From DASVTU01 sp036387415 (GTDB lineage: Bacteria > Acidobacteriota > Blastocatellia > Pyrinomonadales > Pyrinomonadaceae): a stretch of 64,000 bases of DNA. Of this stretch, positions 7,827 through 17,494 are shown in pieces; position 1 is the first letter of the stretch; each line of letters starts with the position of its first letter. The DNA lies in NCBI GenBank assembly GCA_036387415.1, contig DASVTU010000033.1:372001-436000 (forward strand), given 5' to 3'. The position numbers and the translations under genes are program-made. The notes under the pieces are model-generated. The model saw nothing but the letters and a program-made list of their open reading frames with translations. It was not told where the DNA came from and did not search any database.

Positions 7827-9188
7827 CTATTTTTTCGCAGGCTCAAGACGACGCGTGCTGCCTTCGCCGCTGATGCTGCGGCTCGGCGTGCGCGCGACGC
7901 GTTCGGCCTCTGCGAAGGCGCGCATGAGATTTTCGCCGAGAACCTTTCGCACATCCTTTTCGCTATAACCGCGACGCAGAAGCTCGTAGGTGATTTTCGG
8001 AAGTTGCGCGATGTCTTCCATGCCGACGGGCAGGCTCGACACGCCGTCGAAATCCGAACCGAGTCCGACGTGATCTACTCCGGCAACTTTGGCGATGTGG
8101 TCGATGTGGTCAATCAGGATTGAGAGCGGCGTCGTGGGGAGCGGGTTGGCGTCATATAGTTTCTTCAACTCATCGGCCAGTCGCTCAGGGTCGTTTTTAA
8201 ACTGCTCGCGCAAGGCATCGACTTGCGGCTTGAGTCGCTCGTTTCTCTCGATGCCCGCAAGCCTGACTTTTTCGTCGATAAAGGCCGGATAGAAGTTGAC
8301 CATCACGACGCCGCCGTTTTTGGCGATGCGACGCAGGAGTTCGTCGGGGATGTTGCGCGGATGATTGGCGAGCGCGCGTGCCGAAGAGTGAGAGGCGATA
8401 ACGGGCGCGCGTGTCGTGTCGAGCACGTCGGACATGGTTTTGTCGGAGACATGCGAGATGTCGATAAACATGCCGAGACGATTCATCTCGCGGACTACTT
8501 CTTTGCCAAAATCAGTGAGGCCGTTGTGCTGTGCAGTGTCGCAGCAGGCGTCGGCCCAACGATTCGTGTTGTTGTGCGTCAGTGTCATGTAGCGCACGCC
8601 GAGTCGGTAAAAGTCGCGCAGGGCGGAGAGCGAATCTTCAATCGCATGGCCGCCCTCGATGCCCATCAACGCGCCGACCTTCCCTTGCTGCTTGGCACGA
8701 CGGATGTCTGCGACGGAGTAGGCCATCACGATGTCGTTCGGATACTTCTCTGCGGCGCGGTAAACCACATCAATCAAATCCATCGCGCGCCGCGCCGACC
8801 CGCCCTCGGTCGCATACTTGCGGTCAACGTAGACGGAGAAAAACTGCCCCGTCATGCCGCTCTGCTTGAGGCGCGCGAGGTCTGTGTGATACTTGCCGAC
8901 GGAAGGCGTGCCGAGGTCGTAGCCTGTATCGACCATGATTTCCGTGATGTCGTTGTGACCATCGACGACGATGGCCTTGCGATGAATCTCCTGCGCCTTC
9001 TTCCACAGACGCTCGTCGCGCGGCGCGTCCGCACTCGCCTGCTGATGCGCGTCGGGCGCAGCGTTCGATGCTTTGACGGCCTGTGCCTTGACGTGCGCGT
9101 CGGGCGCGAGCAGAGACAGAAGCGCGAAGACCGTTAACAACGTCAACGTGGTTGTCGTGCGACGAAAAATAGCGTGTTTGATTCTCAT
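7827..9188 (-). CDS. Membrane dipeptidase, peptidase family M19, exported
   Basis: 453 residues. The N-terminus is a signal peptide (KHAIFRRTTTTLTLLTVFALLSLLAP), so the enzyme acts outside the cytoplasm. The M19 zinc-site features are present: the H-x-D pair in VVDGHNDI (78 and 80), GIEGGHAIED, the SHVSD and ASHSSARA histidines, and GLGSDFDG near the C-terminus. The family hydrolyses dipeptides, including D-residue-containing ones, and is related to renal dipeptidase. Length is somewhat above the usual 400 or so because of the leader and an Ala-rich linker (35-55). No Shine-Dalgarno site is seen before the start. Confidence 0.92.
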   Translation of the reverse strand: MRIKHAIFRRTTTTLTLLTVFALLSLLAPDAHVKAQAVKASNAAPDAHQQASADAPRDERLWKKAQEIHRKAIVVDGHNDITEIMVDTGYDLGTPSVGKYHTDLARLKQSGMTGQFFSVYVDRKYATEGGSARRAMDLIDVVYRAAEKYPNDIVMAYSVADIRRAKQQGKVGALMGIEGGHAIEDSLSALRDFYRLGVRYMTLTHNNTNRWADACCDTAQHNGLTDFGKEVVREMNRLGMFIDISHVSDKTMSDVLDTTRAPVIASHSSARALANHPRNIPDELLRRIAKNGGVVMVNFYPAFIDEKVRLAGIERNERLKPQVDALREQFKNDPERLADELKKLYDANPLPTTPLSILIDHIDHIAKVAGVDHVGLGSDFDGVSSLPVGMEDIAQLPKITYELLRRGYSEKDVRKVLGENLMRAFAEAERVARTPSRSISGEGSTRRLEPAKK

Positions 9189-9209
9189 GTAGTGTAGACG
9201 ATGGCTCCT

Positions 9210-10655
9210 TTAACTTCGGTCGCTTGGTGGTGCGGCGTCGCGCTCGGCGAGTTGCTTAATGTGTTCGAGCACGCGCAGGTGTATGCGATGAATAATCTGG
9301 TCAGACCAGACGTGCCAGTACGCGCCCGGCCAGAAACGGTTCTCGTACCACGTCGTACCTTCGAGTCGCGTGCGTCCGTCGGGCAGCGTGGTGAGCAAGA
9401 ATTGTCCCTTCTTCGATTGGAGATAACCTTCGAGATGTGGCGGTCGGAGCGTGTCGTACGGCGACATCTCGTTCATCACGGGCGGTTGCGCCGTGACGCC
9501 GAAACGCAGCAGACGCGGCTCGTCCCAGACTTCAATCGGTTCGACAAACGCGCCTGTCGAAAAGACACAATAGCGGACGGCTCCGACGCCGCGCCCCTGT
9601 ATCTCCGCGCGAATCGGATACGCGATGCCCGTGCGGAAAATCCGTTCGCGGGGCGGCGCAAGCTCTCCGAACGCGACGAGATTTTGCCACACCTTGTCGG
9701 GCGGCGCATTGATTGTGACCGCCGTACGAACTTCGTAGAGCGGCGACTGAAGTTGCGCGGCATATTCAAGTCCCATGAAAGACGGCAGTGCGAAGACGAG
9801 CAGCGTCAAAACTTGAAACGACTCTTGTGGGAAAACGGGACGACGCTGGATGACGTAGCCGATAGCGCCGCCGCACAACGCGAGTATAAAAGCGAGCGGC
9901 GCGGCCATCACCAGACAGATAATGCCCTCCACCGCCAGAGCCATCAACGCCCCGCCCACCAGTAATACCGAAAGCATCGAGACGCCTAGACAACTCTTCA
10001 AATCTCGCGGGCGATGAATGCCGTGAATGAGCGAGGAACAGAGGCCGAGAAAAAACGGCAGCCCGACGAACAAGCCCCAACCATAGTTCCCTAGCCCGCG
10101 CACGCTCAGCATCGTCGCTCCCAAAGAGAGCAGCACCGTCAAAAGCACGCCTATCGCCGCGCTGCCCCACGCGTTGTCGGGAATAATCCTTCCGAGCGCA
10201 TACTTGAAGCGTTCGCCGCCGGACGACGAAGCGGCGGGCGCTTGTGCTTGGTCGCCGGAAACGTCGCCGCGTGGCGGCACGACGCAGAGCAGAAGAAAGA
10301 AGAAGAAATTGAGAAACGGCACGAAGAACAGTGCGACCAACCAGAGCGGCAGCCCCGCCGAACGCAGACGCTTGAGCGTCAGCACAACGCCCGTCCAGAC
10401 GAACGGTACAGCAACCGCCACCAACACCGCATAAAACTTCATGCGTCCTTCCGGCACGTCGTCCACGCCCGTCTGCTCGTTCACTATCCAGTAATTAAAG
10501 AGCGACCACGGGCGACCGTAGGCCGAGGCGATAAGGCGGTCGATGTTGTGCTTGATGGCAAAGAACACGATGCCGATGGCGGCATATTTGCCGCGCCCGA
10601 CCGTGCCGTGCCAATCCCATAAATCCGAAAGTTTGAAGGCCATTGCGCTGTTCAT
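9210..10655 (-). CDS. DUF805-like membrane protein fused to an SRPBCC domain
   Basis: 481 residues. The first part (about 1-135) resembles DUF805 membrane proteins (LKRLRSAGLPLWLVAL, then a run of phenylalanines and CVVPPRG). A second block of membrane segments follows (about 150-300). The C-terminal 170 residues form an SRPBCC/polyketide-cyclase-like domain starting VRTAVTINAPPDKVWQNLVAFGEL, a START-type hydrophobic ligand pocket. The start is uncertain: GGAGG directly abuts the ATG at 10655, whereas the second ATG at 10643 lies 12 bases after the same site. The ligand and role are unknown. I do not know a characterised protein with this fusion. Confidence 0.8.
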   Translation of the reverse strand: MNSAMAFKLSDLWDWHGTVGRGKYAAIGIVFFAIKHNIDRLIASAYGRPWSLFNYWIVNEQTGVDDVPEGRMKFYAVLVAVAVPFVWTGVVLTLKRLRSAGLPLWLVALFFVPFLNFFFFLLLCVVPPRGDVSGDQAQAPAASSSGGERFKYALGRIIPDNAWGSAAIGVLLTVLLSLGATMLSVRGLGNYGWGLFVGLPFFLGLCSSLIHGIHRPRDLKSCLGVSMLSVLLVGGALMALAVEGIICLVMAAPLAFILALCGGAIGYVIQRRPVFPQESFQVLTLLVFALPSFMGLEYAAQLQSPLYEVRTAVTINAPPDKVWQNLVAFGELAPPRERIFRTGIAYPIRAEIQGRGVGAVRYCVFSTGAFVEPIEVWDEPRLLRFGVTAQPPVMNEMSPYDTLRPPHLEGYLQSKKGQFLLTTLPDGRTRLEGTTWYENRFWPGAYWHVWSDQIIHRIHLRVLEHIKQLAERDAAPPSDRS

Positions 10656-11024
10656 CCTCCAACGACGGGTCGCGTCCGGTTGTTGACCCGTCGAACGTTT
10701 GAATCAATTTCCCTTTGAACTGAAGCGAAGCGGCGAGAATGCACCCTTGCGGCTCGAATGATGCCGACATAGTGCAAACAACTCGTTGTCGCGTCAAGCA
10801 GATTGTGATACACACAATCGCAACGGAAGCGCACGGGCAGCCGCGAGAGAAGATTAGCCAGCCGTATGTGCGTGCGAACGCTTCCTGTTTTTGACCGCCG
10901 ACGGCCTTCTGTTTTTGCGTCGCGTCGTTCGGCGTCTCAAGGTTTTCGCGGATTTGCCGTCTATTAGCCGTTTACTTTTATTGTCCAACGAAACACTTTC
11001 AGGTTACGCGAAGGAGAACCCGAC
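10656..11024. other. Intergenic region between divergent genes
   Basis: 369 bp between the DUF805-SRPBCC gene and the PilZ gene, which point away from each other. A small inverted repeat, GATTGTG-ATACA-CACAATC at 10801-10819, could be an operator. The last 17 bases contain a clear AAGGAG ribosome site for the PilZ gene. I see no credible ORF. Confidence 0.5.
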
Positions 11025-11411
11025 ATGTCCAGCAATTTCCCGACGGAGCAACGCAGTGGGCCGCGCTACATGATTAGTCTGCCGGTGCGCGCCGAGTGGG
11101 ACGACGATGCTTCGGGCGAGCACATCGTCGCCGAGGGCGAGACGGAGAACGTCGGGCCGGAAGGCGCGTTGGTGCACCTCCCGCAGTTGCCGAACGTGGG
11201 CAGCCGCGTGCAGTTGATTGTGCTTGAGGGAGAGACCTCGAAACTTGAGACGGTGGCCGAAGTCCTCCGACTCGAACGCAATCCCGCGCAACCGCTCGCC
11301 GCGCTCCAACTCATCAACGCCACAGACGAATGGCGCGGCCTCGTCTGGGAACCCTCCAACCCGCGTCTACGCGAATCGCTCCATACAGACGAATACGACG
11401 AATACGACTAA
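11025..11411 (+). CDS. PilZ domain protein
   Basis: 128 residues, a single PilZ domain. The RxxxR c-di-GMP contact is RSGPR (10-14), followed by the first strand YMISLPVRAEW; TENVGPEGALV stands in for the usual D/NxSxxG turn. The tail is acidic (DEYDEYD). Stand-alone PilZ proteins bind c-di-GMP and usually act on motility, polysaccharide or pilus systems through a partner, and none is encoded nearby. AAGGAGAA six bases before the ATG fixes the start. The loss of Ser in the second motif leaves dinucleotide binding plausible but not certain. Confidence 0.8.
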   Translation: MSSNFPTEQRSGPRYMISLPVRAEWDDDASGEHIVAEGETENVGPEGALVHLPQLPNVGSRVQLIVLEGETSKLETVAEVLRLERNPAQPLAALQLINATDEWRGLVWEPSNPRLRESLHTDEYDEYD

Positions 11412-11421
11412 TCAAAATAGT

Positions 11422-11498
11422 GCAAAAGCAAAAGGTGAAGGGCAAAAGTGAGAGGGAAAATCCCTTCTTCACTTTTGCCTTTTGCCTTTCACCCCCTA
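11422..11498. repeat. Heptad inverted-repeat element between PilZ and AI-2E genes
   Basis: GCAAAAG, CAAAAGG, TGAAGGG, CAAAAGT, GAGAGGG (11422-11456) are answered by ACTTTTG, CCTTTTG, CCTTTCA (11471-11491). The perfect core stem is GGCAAAAGTGA (11441-11451) with its complement at 11469-11479. Unlike most members, it ends about 180 bp before the next start. Confidence 0.8.
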
Positions 11499-11680
11499 CC
11501 CTCGCGCATGGGCGTCCGTTTTCCTGCGCGCCAGCGTCATTGTTTTTGCGCGGCGAAGTGGTGCATGATTGCAGGGCGCGAGAGTCCGTGCGTCGAAGTT
11601 CGCGGTAACGTGGGGACGAGAGAAGCCGTAGCGCGGCGAAAGAATCTCTGCGGCGGAAGAACGTAAGGAGTCGAAAAACT

Positions 11681-12982
11681 TTGACAGTCGAGCAGGTGGA
11701 ACACAAACAGGAAGTCGAAGATGCGGCGCAGACGGCAGCCCTTGCGGCGGCGGAAGCATCCTGGCCGCAGACGCGCGCCATCCTCCGCATCGTCTTTATC
11801 CTGCTAACGATTCTCGCCATCATGTGGTTGCTCCACGCGCTGACGGGCGTACTTCTGCTCGTCGTACTCGCTATCTTCTTCGCCTATTTCATCGCGCCGC
11901 TCGTCGAGATGGTGCGTCGCCCGTTCAAGGTGCGCGGCGAGGAACGCGTCGTGCCCCGCGCCGCCGCCATCGGCATCGTCTACGTCGTCCTGTTCGGCTC
12001 GCTCTTTGTTACCATCTATCTCTTGATGCCGCGCATCACGACGCAACTCGGAGAGTTTGCCGAAGCCGCCCCGACCTATCTGACCAACACACGCACGCGC
12101 GCCCAACAACTCAACAAGATTTACGAAGAGCTTAACCTTCCCATCCCCGTGCGCGACGCTGCCAACAAGGCCGTCACACGTGCGCTCGAAGAAGCGGGCA
12201 AATACACCACTGGTACGGGCTTTCAGGGTTTTCTCACGGTGCTCGGTTATATTCCGTGGATGATTCTGGTGCCGATTCTCGGCTTCTTTCTCTTGAAGGA
12301 CGCTGACAGTTTCCGCCGTTCAGCGTTGCAGATGCTTCCGAGCGGGCGTCTGCGCTGGCGCGGCGACGAGTTTTTCCAAGACGTAAACTCGACGCTCGCC
12401 GCCTACATCCGCGCCCAGCTCATCGCCTGCCTTCTCATCGGCACGATTTGCACCATCGGCTTCATGCTCATCGGCGTTCGCTATGCGTTGGTGCTCGGCG
12501 TGATTGCGGGGTTGTTGGAATTCATCCCGCTCGTCGGGCCGCTGGTGGTCGCCGTGATTGCCACGACGGTCGCCAGTTTCTACTCGGTCGGTCAGGCGGT
12601 CGCCGTGCTGCTCTTTCTCTCCGTGCTCCGCATCATTCACGACTACGTGACGTACCCGCGCATCATCGGTTCCGGCATCCACCTCCATCCGCTCGCCGTC
12701 ATCCTCGCCATCCTAAGCGGCCACGAACTCGCCGGAATCACAGGTATCTTTCTCGCCATCCCCGCCGTCGCCATCGTGACCGTCACCTATCGCCACTGGC
12801 TCGAACACAAAGGCAGCACTGGCCTCGTCGCAGAACTGCTCAAGCCCGCCGAACAGGTCATGACCGCTCCGCCCTCAACCGACAATCAGGCGCCCGCTCC
12901 CGTCCCCGTCAAACTACCCGCATCACCCGACGCCCCTGCAAACGCCTCCGTACCTACGCACCCCGCGACGACCGACGCTTAA
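11681..12982 (+). CDS. AI-2E family transporter (PerM/YhhT-like)
   Basis: 433 residues starting at TTG, with TAAGGAG ten bases upstream and no better ATG. About eight membrane segments are visible: two before a soluble loop (about 70-175), then the cluster PWMILVPILGFFLLKD and, at 240-370, the conserved GLLEFIPLVGPLV and HPLAVILAILSGHELAGITGIFLAIP. Members are inner-membrane permeases; some export autoinducer-2 and others act as Na+/H+ antiporters, so the substrate is open. A Pro/Ala-rich tail of about 45 residues ends the protein. Confidence 0.9.
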   Translation: MTVEQVEHKQEVEDAAQTAALAAAEASWPQTRAILRIVFILLTILAIMWLLHALTGVLLLVVLAIFFAYFIAPLVEMVRRPFKVRGEERVVPRAAAIGIVYVVLFGSLFVTIYLLMPRITTQLGEFAEAAPTYLTNTRTRAQQLNKIYEELNLPIPVRDAANKAVTRALEEAGKYTTGTGFQGFLTVLGYIPWMILVPILGFFLLKDADSFRRSALQMLPSGRLRWRGDEFFQDVNSTLAAYIRAQLIACLLIGTICTIGFMLIGVRYALVLGVIAGLLEFIPLVGPLVVAVIATTVASFYSVGQAVAVLLFLSVLRIIHDYVTYPRIIGSGIHLHPLAVILAILSGHELAGITGIFLAIPAVAIVTVTYRHWLEHKGSTGLVAELLKPAEQVMTAPPSTDNQAPAPVPVKLPASPDAPANASVPTHPATTDA

Positions 12983-13120
12983 CCCTCAAACAAACTGACC
13001 GCTGCTGTCCTCGCAACGTGCCACACAATTCTTCCCGTGGCATGTCGCACATGGCTGTATACTCTGCGTCTGCATGGCGAGTTGTGCTTTGACGCAAAAC
13101 GAAGGAGACGATAAACGAGC

Positions 13121-14365
13121 ATGTTTCTGGGAGCCGTGACGGGTCACGTTTTTGAACTCTTGCTGACGTTGTTTGTGATGATGACGGCGGCAAAACTCAT
13201 GGCGGAGATTTTTGAACGTTTGCGCCAACCGTCGGTCGTCGGTGAAATTCTGGCGGGCGTCGTCGTCGGTCAGAGCGTATTGGGTTGGGTTGCGCCGACG
13301 GATATGACCAACACGCTCGCGGAAATCGGCGTCATTTTCCTCTTGTTCACCGTGGGTCTGGAAATCAGACCGGCAGCGATTTTTCAGGTCGGTAAGACGG
13401 CGGCGTTGGTGGCCGTGCTTGGCGTGGTCGCGCCGTTTGTCGGCGGATACTTATTGATGCGTGCGTGGGGCAGCAACAACGTCGAGGCGCTTTTCATCGG
13501 TACGTCGATGGTCGCCACGTCGGTCGGGATTACGGCGCGCGTGCTGGCGGCGTTGGGACTTTTGGATACGCCGACGAGTCGTATCATCCTCGGCGCGGCG
13601 GTGATTGACGATATTCTGGGGCTGCTGATTCTGGCACTGGTTTCGAGCATGGCGGGCGGACGGATTGATTATCTCGAAATCCTCACGACCACTGCTCTCG
13701 CCGTCGGTTTCACGTTATTCGTCGTGCTCGTCGGCGCGCCCGTCGCGACGCGCCTTGCGCCGCGCATCGAGCGTCTGCGTGTGGCGGAAGCCTTTTTCGT
13801 CGTCGGGTTGGTGTTGTGTCTCGGCTTGTCGGCGGCGGCGGTTTACATCGGTGTGGCGGCCATCATCGGCGCGTTTCTCGCGGGGATGGCGTTGGCCGAA
13901 GCGACCGAAAATCAACCGACGATGCACAAGCAGATGCGCGGCGTGACGGAATTTTTGGTGCCATTTTTTCTCGTCAACATCGGCATGCAGTTGCGTCTCG
14001 ATGTCTTTCGTGAACCGACGAACATCCTGCTCGTCGTGCTTATCACGCTGCTGGCGGTGGCGACTAAACTGTTGGCTTGCGGCGCGGGCGCAATCTCTCT
14101 GGGGTGGCGACGTGCGGGTCAGGTCGGCGTCGGGATGGTTCCGCGCGGCGAAGTCGGCATCGTGGTCGCGCAAATCGGCTTGGGTTTCGCCGTCATCAAC
14201 GATGCTCTTTTCGGCGTCGTGATTTTTATGTCGATAGCCACCACGCTCGTCGCGCCGCCCTTTCTCAAACTGCTCTTTGCCTCCGAACCCGCCGCGCACG
14301 GCGAGATTGCTACGCCCGACGCCGGAGGCATCCTTGTGCGAGACAACATCGCGCCGCTCGAATAA
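13121..14365 (+). CDS. Kef-type cation:proton antiporter (CPA2)
   Basis: 414 residues with 12 or so membrane segments. Family signatures are LRQPSVVGEILAGVVVGQS near residue 30, FLLFTVGLEI (about 75), and GAAVIDDILGLLIL (about 147), which carries the ion-binding aspartate pair. The protein ends soon after the last helix, so the cytoplasmic TrkA-N/RCK regulatory domain of KefB/KefC is absent, as in many bacterial Na+(K+)/H+ antiporters. It acts at the inner membrane in pH or cation homeostasis. An AAGGAG lies 13 bases before the ATG. Confidence 0.92.
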   Translation: MFLGAVTGHVFELLLTLFVMMTAAKLMAEIFERLRQPSVVGEILAGVVVGQSVLGWVAPTDMTNTLAEIGVIFLLFTVGLEIRPAAIFQVGKTAALVAVLGVVAPFVGGYLLMRAWGSNNVEALFIGTSMVATSVGITARVLAALGLLDTPTSRIILGAAVIDDILGLLILALVSSMAGGRIDYLEILTTTALAVGFTLFVVLVGAPVATRLAPRIERLRVAEAFFVVGLVLCLGLSAAAVYIGVAAIIGAFLAGMALAEATENQPTMHKQMRGVTEFLVPFFLVNIGMQLRLDVFREPTNILLVVLITLLAVATKLLACGAGAISLGWRRAGQVGVGMVPRGEVGIVVAQIGLGFAVINDALFGVVIFMSIATTLVAPPFLKLLFASEPAAHGEIATPDAGGILVRDNIAPLE

Positions 14366-14447
14366 TTTCGACGCCGCCGACAACAACAAACAAATCTTTC
14401 GTCTAACACGACCGTCCGAACGCGAGTCTTTTGAGTGAGAAAAAGTG

Positions 14448-14858
14448 ATGGAGACAAACAAGAAACGGCTCAAGCGAGACTATCAGCAGAGCCACCGACC
14501 GATGGGCGTGTTCCTGATACGAAACATGTCGAACGACAAAGTTTTCGTCGGCGTCGGCCTCAACCTCGTCGGCATTATGAACCGTCACAAATTTGAACTT
14601 GAGTTGGGCAAGCACCGCAACAAACGACTCCAAGCTGACTGGAACGAATTCGGCGGCGACCGCTTCGCCTTCGAGATTCTCGACCAACTCAACCCTCGCG
14701 ACGACCCACATTTTGACTACCGCGCGGAATTAGCCTTCCTCGAAAATCTCTATCTCGAACAACTTCAACCATACGACGAGCGTGGCTACAATCAACGCCC
14801 ACAGAGCCGCGAAGAAAAGTTGCGACGCATCGCATCTAAACGCTCAAGTCGTCCCTGA
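14448..14858 (+). CDS. GIY-YIG superfamily protein
   Basis: 136 residues from the ATG at 14448; a GTG lies one codon earlier. Residues about 18-105 follow the GIY-YIG fold: GVFLIRNMSNDKVFVG replaces the two signature motifs (GIY is GVF, YIG is FVG), then RHKFELELGKHRNKRLQ supplies the Arg/His helix and LAFLENLYLEQLQPYDERGYN carries the conserved Glu and Asn. It resembles a family of small cytoplasmic GIY-YIG proteins in free-living bacteria whose role is not known; true nuclease activity is uncertain with the altered motifs. It ends 74 bp from the convergent carA. Confidence 0.75.
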   Translation: METNKKRLKRDYQQSHRPMGVFLIRNMSNDKVFVGVGLNLVGIMNRHKFELELGKHRNKRLQADWNEFGGDRFAFEILDQLNPRDDPHFDYRAELAFLENLYLEQLQPYDERGYNQRPQSREEKLRRIASKRSSRP

Positions 14859-14932
14859 CCACCACTGTCGTCAGCCACGACGACAACGTGACACCAATTA
14901 TCCATCAAGAAGCGACGACGAGGCCGGACGGT

Positions 14933-16039
14933 TTAGCGGACGGCGTGCGTTTGTTCCATAAGGCTGATGAAGCGCCGGAAGTGGTGCGCGGCGTCGTGTG
15001 GGCCGGGAGCGGCTTCGGGGTGGTACTGGACGGAGATGACGGGAAGATGTCTGTGGCGCATGCCTTCGACGCAGTTGTCGTTGAGATTGAGATGCGTGAC
15101 CTCGACATCGGCAGGCAGACTTTCGGCGCGGACGGCGAAGCCGTGGTTGTGCGAAGTGATTTCGACCGTGCCGTCCGCGTTGTTTTGGACGGGTTGGTTG
15201 CCGCCGCGATGTCCGAAGCGAAGTTTGTAGGTTGTGCCGCCGAAGGCGCGTCCCAACAGTTGATGGCCGAAGCAGATGCCGAAGGTCGGGACGCCCGTCT
15301 CGACGAGTCGGTGAATCTCTTCGACGACGCGCGTCATCGAAGCCGGGTCGCCGGGGCCGTTGGAGAGATAGACGCCACCAGGGCGAAGCGCGAGCGCATC
15401 GGCGGCGGGCGTCGATGCGGGGACGACGGTGACGCGGCATCCTAACTTCGACAGTTCGCGCAAAGAGTTCGTCTTGACGCCGAAGTCGTAGCAGACGACG
15501 TGAAAGCGTTCCACGCCTTCGGCACGGATTTCGTATCGCTCTTTGGTCGTGACGACGCTCGCCAGTTCCCTGTTCTCCATCGGCTCGGACGCAAGGGCTT
15601 TCTCGACAAGGCTCCGTTCGTCCAAGTCAACACTTGAGATGCAGGCGCGCATGGCTCCCTTGTCGCGAATGTGGCGGACGAGGGCGCGCGTGTCGATGTG
15701 GTCGATGGCAACGACGTTCCATCTTTTCAAGTAGGCGTCGAGCGTCTCTTCGGCTCGCCAGTTCGACATCGTGCGGCTCGCCTCGCGCACGACGAAACCC
15801 TCAACCCACGGGCGCGCGGATTCCTCGTCGGCGCGATTGACGCCGTAGTTGCCGATGAGTGGATACGTCATGCAGACGATTTGCCCTGCGTAGGACGGGT
15901 CGGTCAAAACTTCCTGATAACCCGACATCGACGTGTTGAAAACCATCTCGCCGCACGCTTCGCCCGACGCGCCCCACGCGCGCCCGCGAAACGTGCGACC
16001 GTCTTCCAATGCCAGCAGAGCAGGCTTCAAATCTCTCAT
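14933..16039 (-). CDS. carA: Carbamoyl-phosphate synthase small (glutaminase) subunit
   Basis: 368 residues, standard length. It hydrolyses glutamine and passes ammonia to CarB for carbamoyl phosphate, the entry to pyrimidine and arginine synthesis. The N-terminal CPSase domain shows FNTSMSGYQEVLTDPSYAGQI. The class I amidotransferase domain has the nucleophile in TFGICFGHQLLGRAFGG and the His/Glu pair in VQYHPEAAPGP. carB is not next to it; the neighbours are a GIY-YIG gene (convergent) and a membrane-TPR gene upstream. Confidence 0.96.
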   Translation of the reverse strand: MRDLKPALLALEDGRTFRGRAWGASGEACGEMVFNTSMSGYQEVLTDPSYAGQIVCMTYPLIGNYGVNRADEESARPWVEGFVVREASRTMSNWRAEETLDAYLKRWNVVAIDHIDTRALVRHIRDKGAMRACISSVDLDERSLVEKALASEPMENRELASVVTTKERYEIRAEGVERFHVVCYDFGVKTNSLRELSKLGCRVTVVPASTPAADALALRPGGVYLSNGPGDPASMTRVVEEIHRLVETGVPTFGICFGHQLLGRAFGGTTYKLRFGHRGGNQPVQNNADGTVEITSHNHGFAVRAESLPADVEVTHLNLNDNCVEGMRHRHLPVISVQYHPEAAPGPHDAAHHFRRFISLMEQTHAVR

Positions 16040-16105
16040 CTCGTAGCAGCCCTTATCGTCTCAGTTATTCGATAACGTGTTGTCGCAAATCCTCGTTCGT
16101 GTCTA

Positions 16106-17407
16106 TTAAGCCTGTGAACGCAGGAATTGTTGCGCTTCGTTGAGCCAGCGTTTCTCGGTGCGATACTTGTATGCGGGTGCGGTCTTGACGGCTTCGATAC
16201 AGGCTTGCATGGCATCGTTGGCTTCGCGCCGCCGCCCGACTCCGGCGAGCGCGCGACCTTTCAGATAGAGTCCTTCGGGGTCGAGCGAGCGTTGGTTGAG
16301 AAAGCGTTCGATTGCGTCGAGCGCGTCGGCAAACTGGCCTGCGCTCGCGTAAGTTGCGCCAATCTCGCGCCAGATTTCATGCTGCGCGTGCGAGGCGTCG
16401 CGCACGACCACCTGCTCGTAATGCTTGATGGCATCGGGCAGACGCCCTTCAGCGCGTGCGATGCGACCGAGTTGAAAATGTGAATCAACCTCCTCCGCAT
16501 CAATTTCGATGGCGCGTTCAAAACGCTTGCGCGCCTCGTCTAACTCCTTACGCTGCAAGTGAACCAGACCGAGATTGTAATGCGCCGAAGCATCCGCCGG
16601 ATTGAGCGTCGCGGCTTCGAGATTACGTTTGAAGGAGGCGCGTGCGCGTTGCGCGCGTGAGAAGTCTACGAAGTAACCGCGCAGCAGGATGAAGAGGAAC
16701 AGCAACAAAAACGGCGAGGCGAACAGCCAGTTGAAAAGCGGCCACAACACCGCCGACACCGGCACCATGATGATGCCACTGGCAACAACAACGCCGACCG
16801 CACGCACCCATGAGAGACGAAAAACTTCTCGCAACGCTATCACAATCCACAGGACGAAGAACGGCAGCAGCATCGACAACGCGACGTTTTCAAGCAGTTT
16901 GAGCGGATTCAATTCCGACGCTAAAACGTCCGCCGGAATATTCTGCGCCTGTGCAAAATCGCGCAGCAACTCCTCACTCTGCGCGAGCGCGTTTTGTTCA
17001 AAACCGCTGCTTCTGGCAAGCATTAACAGAGGCAACGCGGCGATGCAGGCCGCCGTGCGCGCATAAAAGATGGCGGAGGCCGTCGCCGCATATTCCTGTT
17101 GCAACGTCAGGCCGAAGCTACCGCGTCGCTCGAAGATGTTGGCGACGAAAATTAACACTGGCACGAAAGCAATCGCGGTAAAAAGAACGAGACGCCCCGA
17201 TTGAATCAACACTTGAAAGAGATTAAACGCGCTGTTGACACCCCCCCGCTCGCTTAAAACAGGCCACCACGTATAAGCCGTGTAGACGCTCTGCGCCAAC
17301 CACGCCAAGAGCGCAGACTGTGCGAGCGGCGCGCGTTCGCGCACCTCGCTCATCCCGCGCGCGGGCGCGTAAAACATCAACAGCAATGGACGCAGCCAGT
17401 CAATCAT
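16106..17407 (-). CDS. Yip1-like membrane protein with C-terminal TPR repeats
   Basis: 433 residues. The first 245 contain five or so membrane segments resembling a Yip1/YIF1 domain. Residues about 260-425 are tetratricopeptide repeats, for example ADASAHYNLGLVHLQRKELDEARKRFERAIEID. The TPR part should face the cytoplasm or periplasm as a protein-docking surface; no partner is evident. The ATG is preceded by GCAATCCGAAATCGT, part of a heptad repeat arm, instead of a Shine-Dalgarno site. It lies downstream of lepB in the same direction. Confidence 0.78.
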   Translation of the reverse strand: MIDWLRPLLLMFYAPARGMSEVRERAPLAQSALLAWLAQSVYTAYTWWPVLSERGGVNSAFNLFQVLIQSGRLVLFTAIAFVPVLIFVANIFERRGSFGLTLQQEYAATASAIFYARTAACIAALPLLMLARSSGFEQNALAQSEELLRDFAQAQNIPADVLASELNPLKLLENVALSMLLPFFVLWIVIALREVFRLSWVRAVGVVVASGIIMVPVSAVLWPLFNWLFASPFLLLFLFILLRGYFVDFSRAQRARASFKRNLEAATLNPADASAHYNLGLVHLQRKELDEARKRFERAIEIDAEEVDSHFQLGRIARAEGRLPDAIKHYEQVVVRDASHAQHEIWREIGATYASAGQFADALDAIERFLNQRSLDPEGLYLKGRALAGVGRRREANDAMQACIEAVKTAPAYKYRTEKRWLNEAQQFLRSQA

Positions 17408-17415
17408 ACGATTTC

Positions 17416-17492
17416 GGATTGCAGATTGCGGATTGCGGTTTGATAAGAAGTCGCTTGTCTTTTAATCCGCATTCCGCATTCCGAAATCCGCA
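17416..17492. repeat. Heptad inverted-repeat element between lepB and the TPR gene
   Basis: GGATTGC, AGATTGC, GGATTGC (17416-17436) oppose AATCCGC, ATTCCGC, ATTCCGA, AATCCGC (17464-17491). One side ends three bases from the lepB stop codon, and the other reaches nine bases from the TPR gene's ATG. The words are shared with the element at 40325-40403. Confidence 0.88.
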
Positions 17493-17494
17493 AT

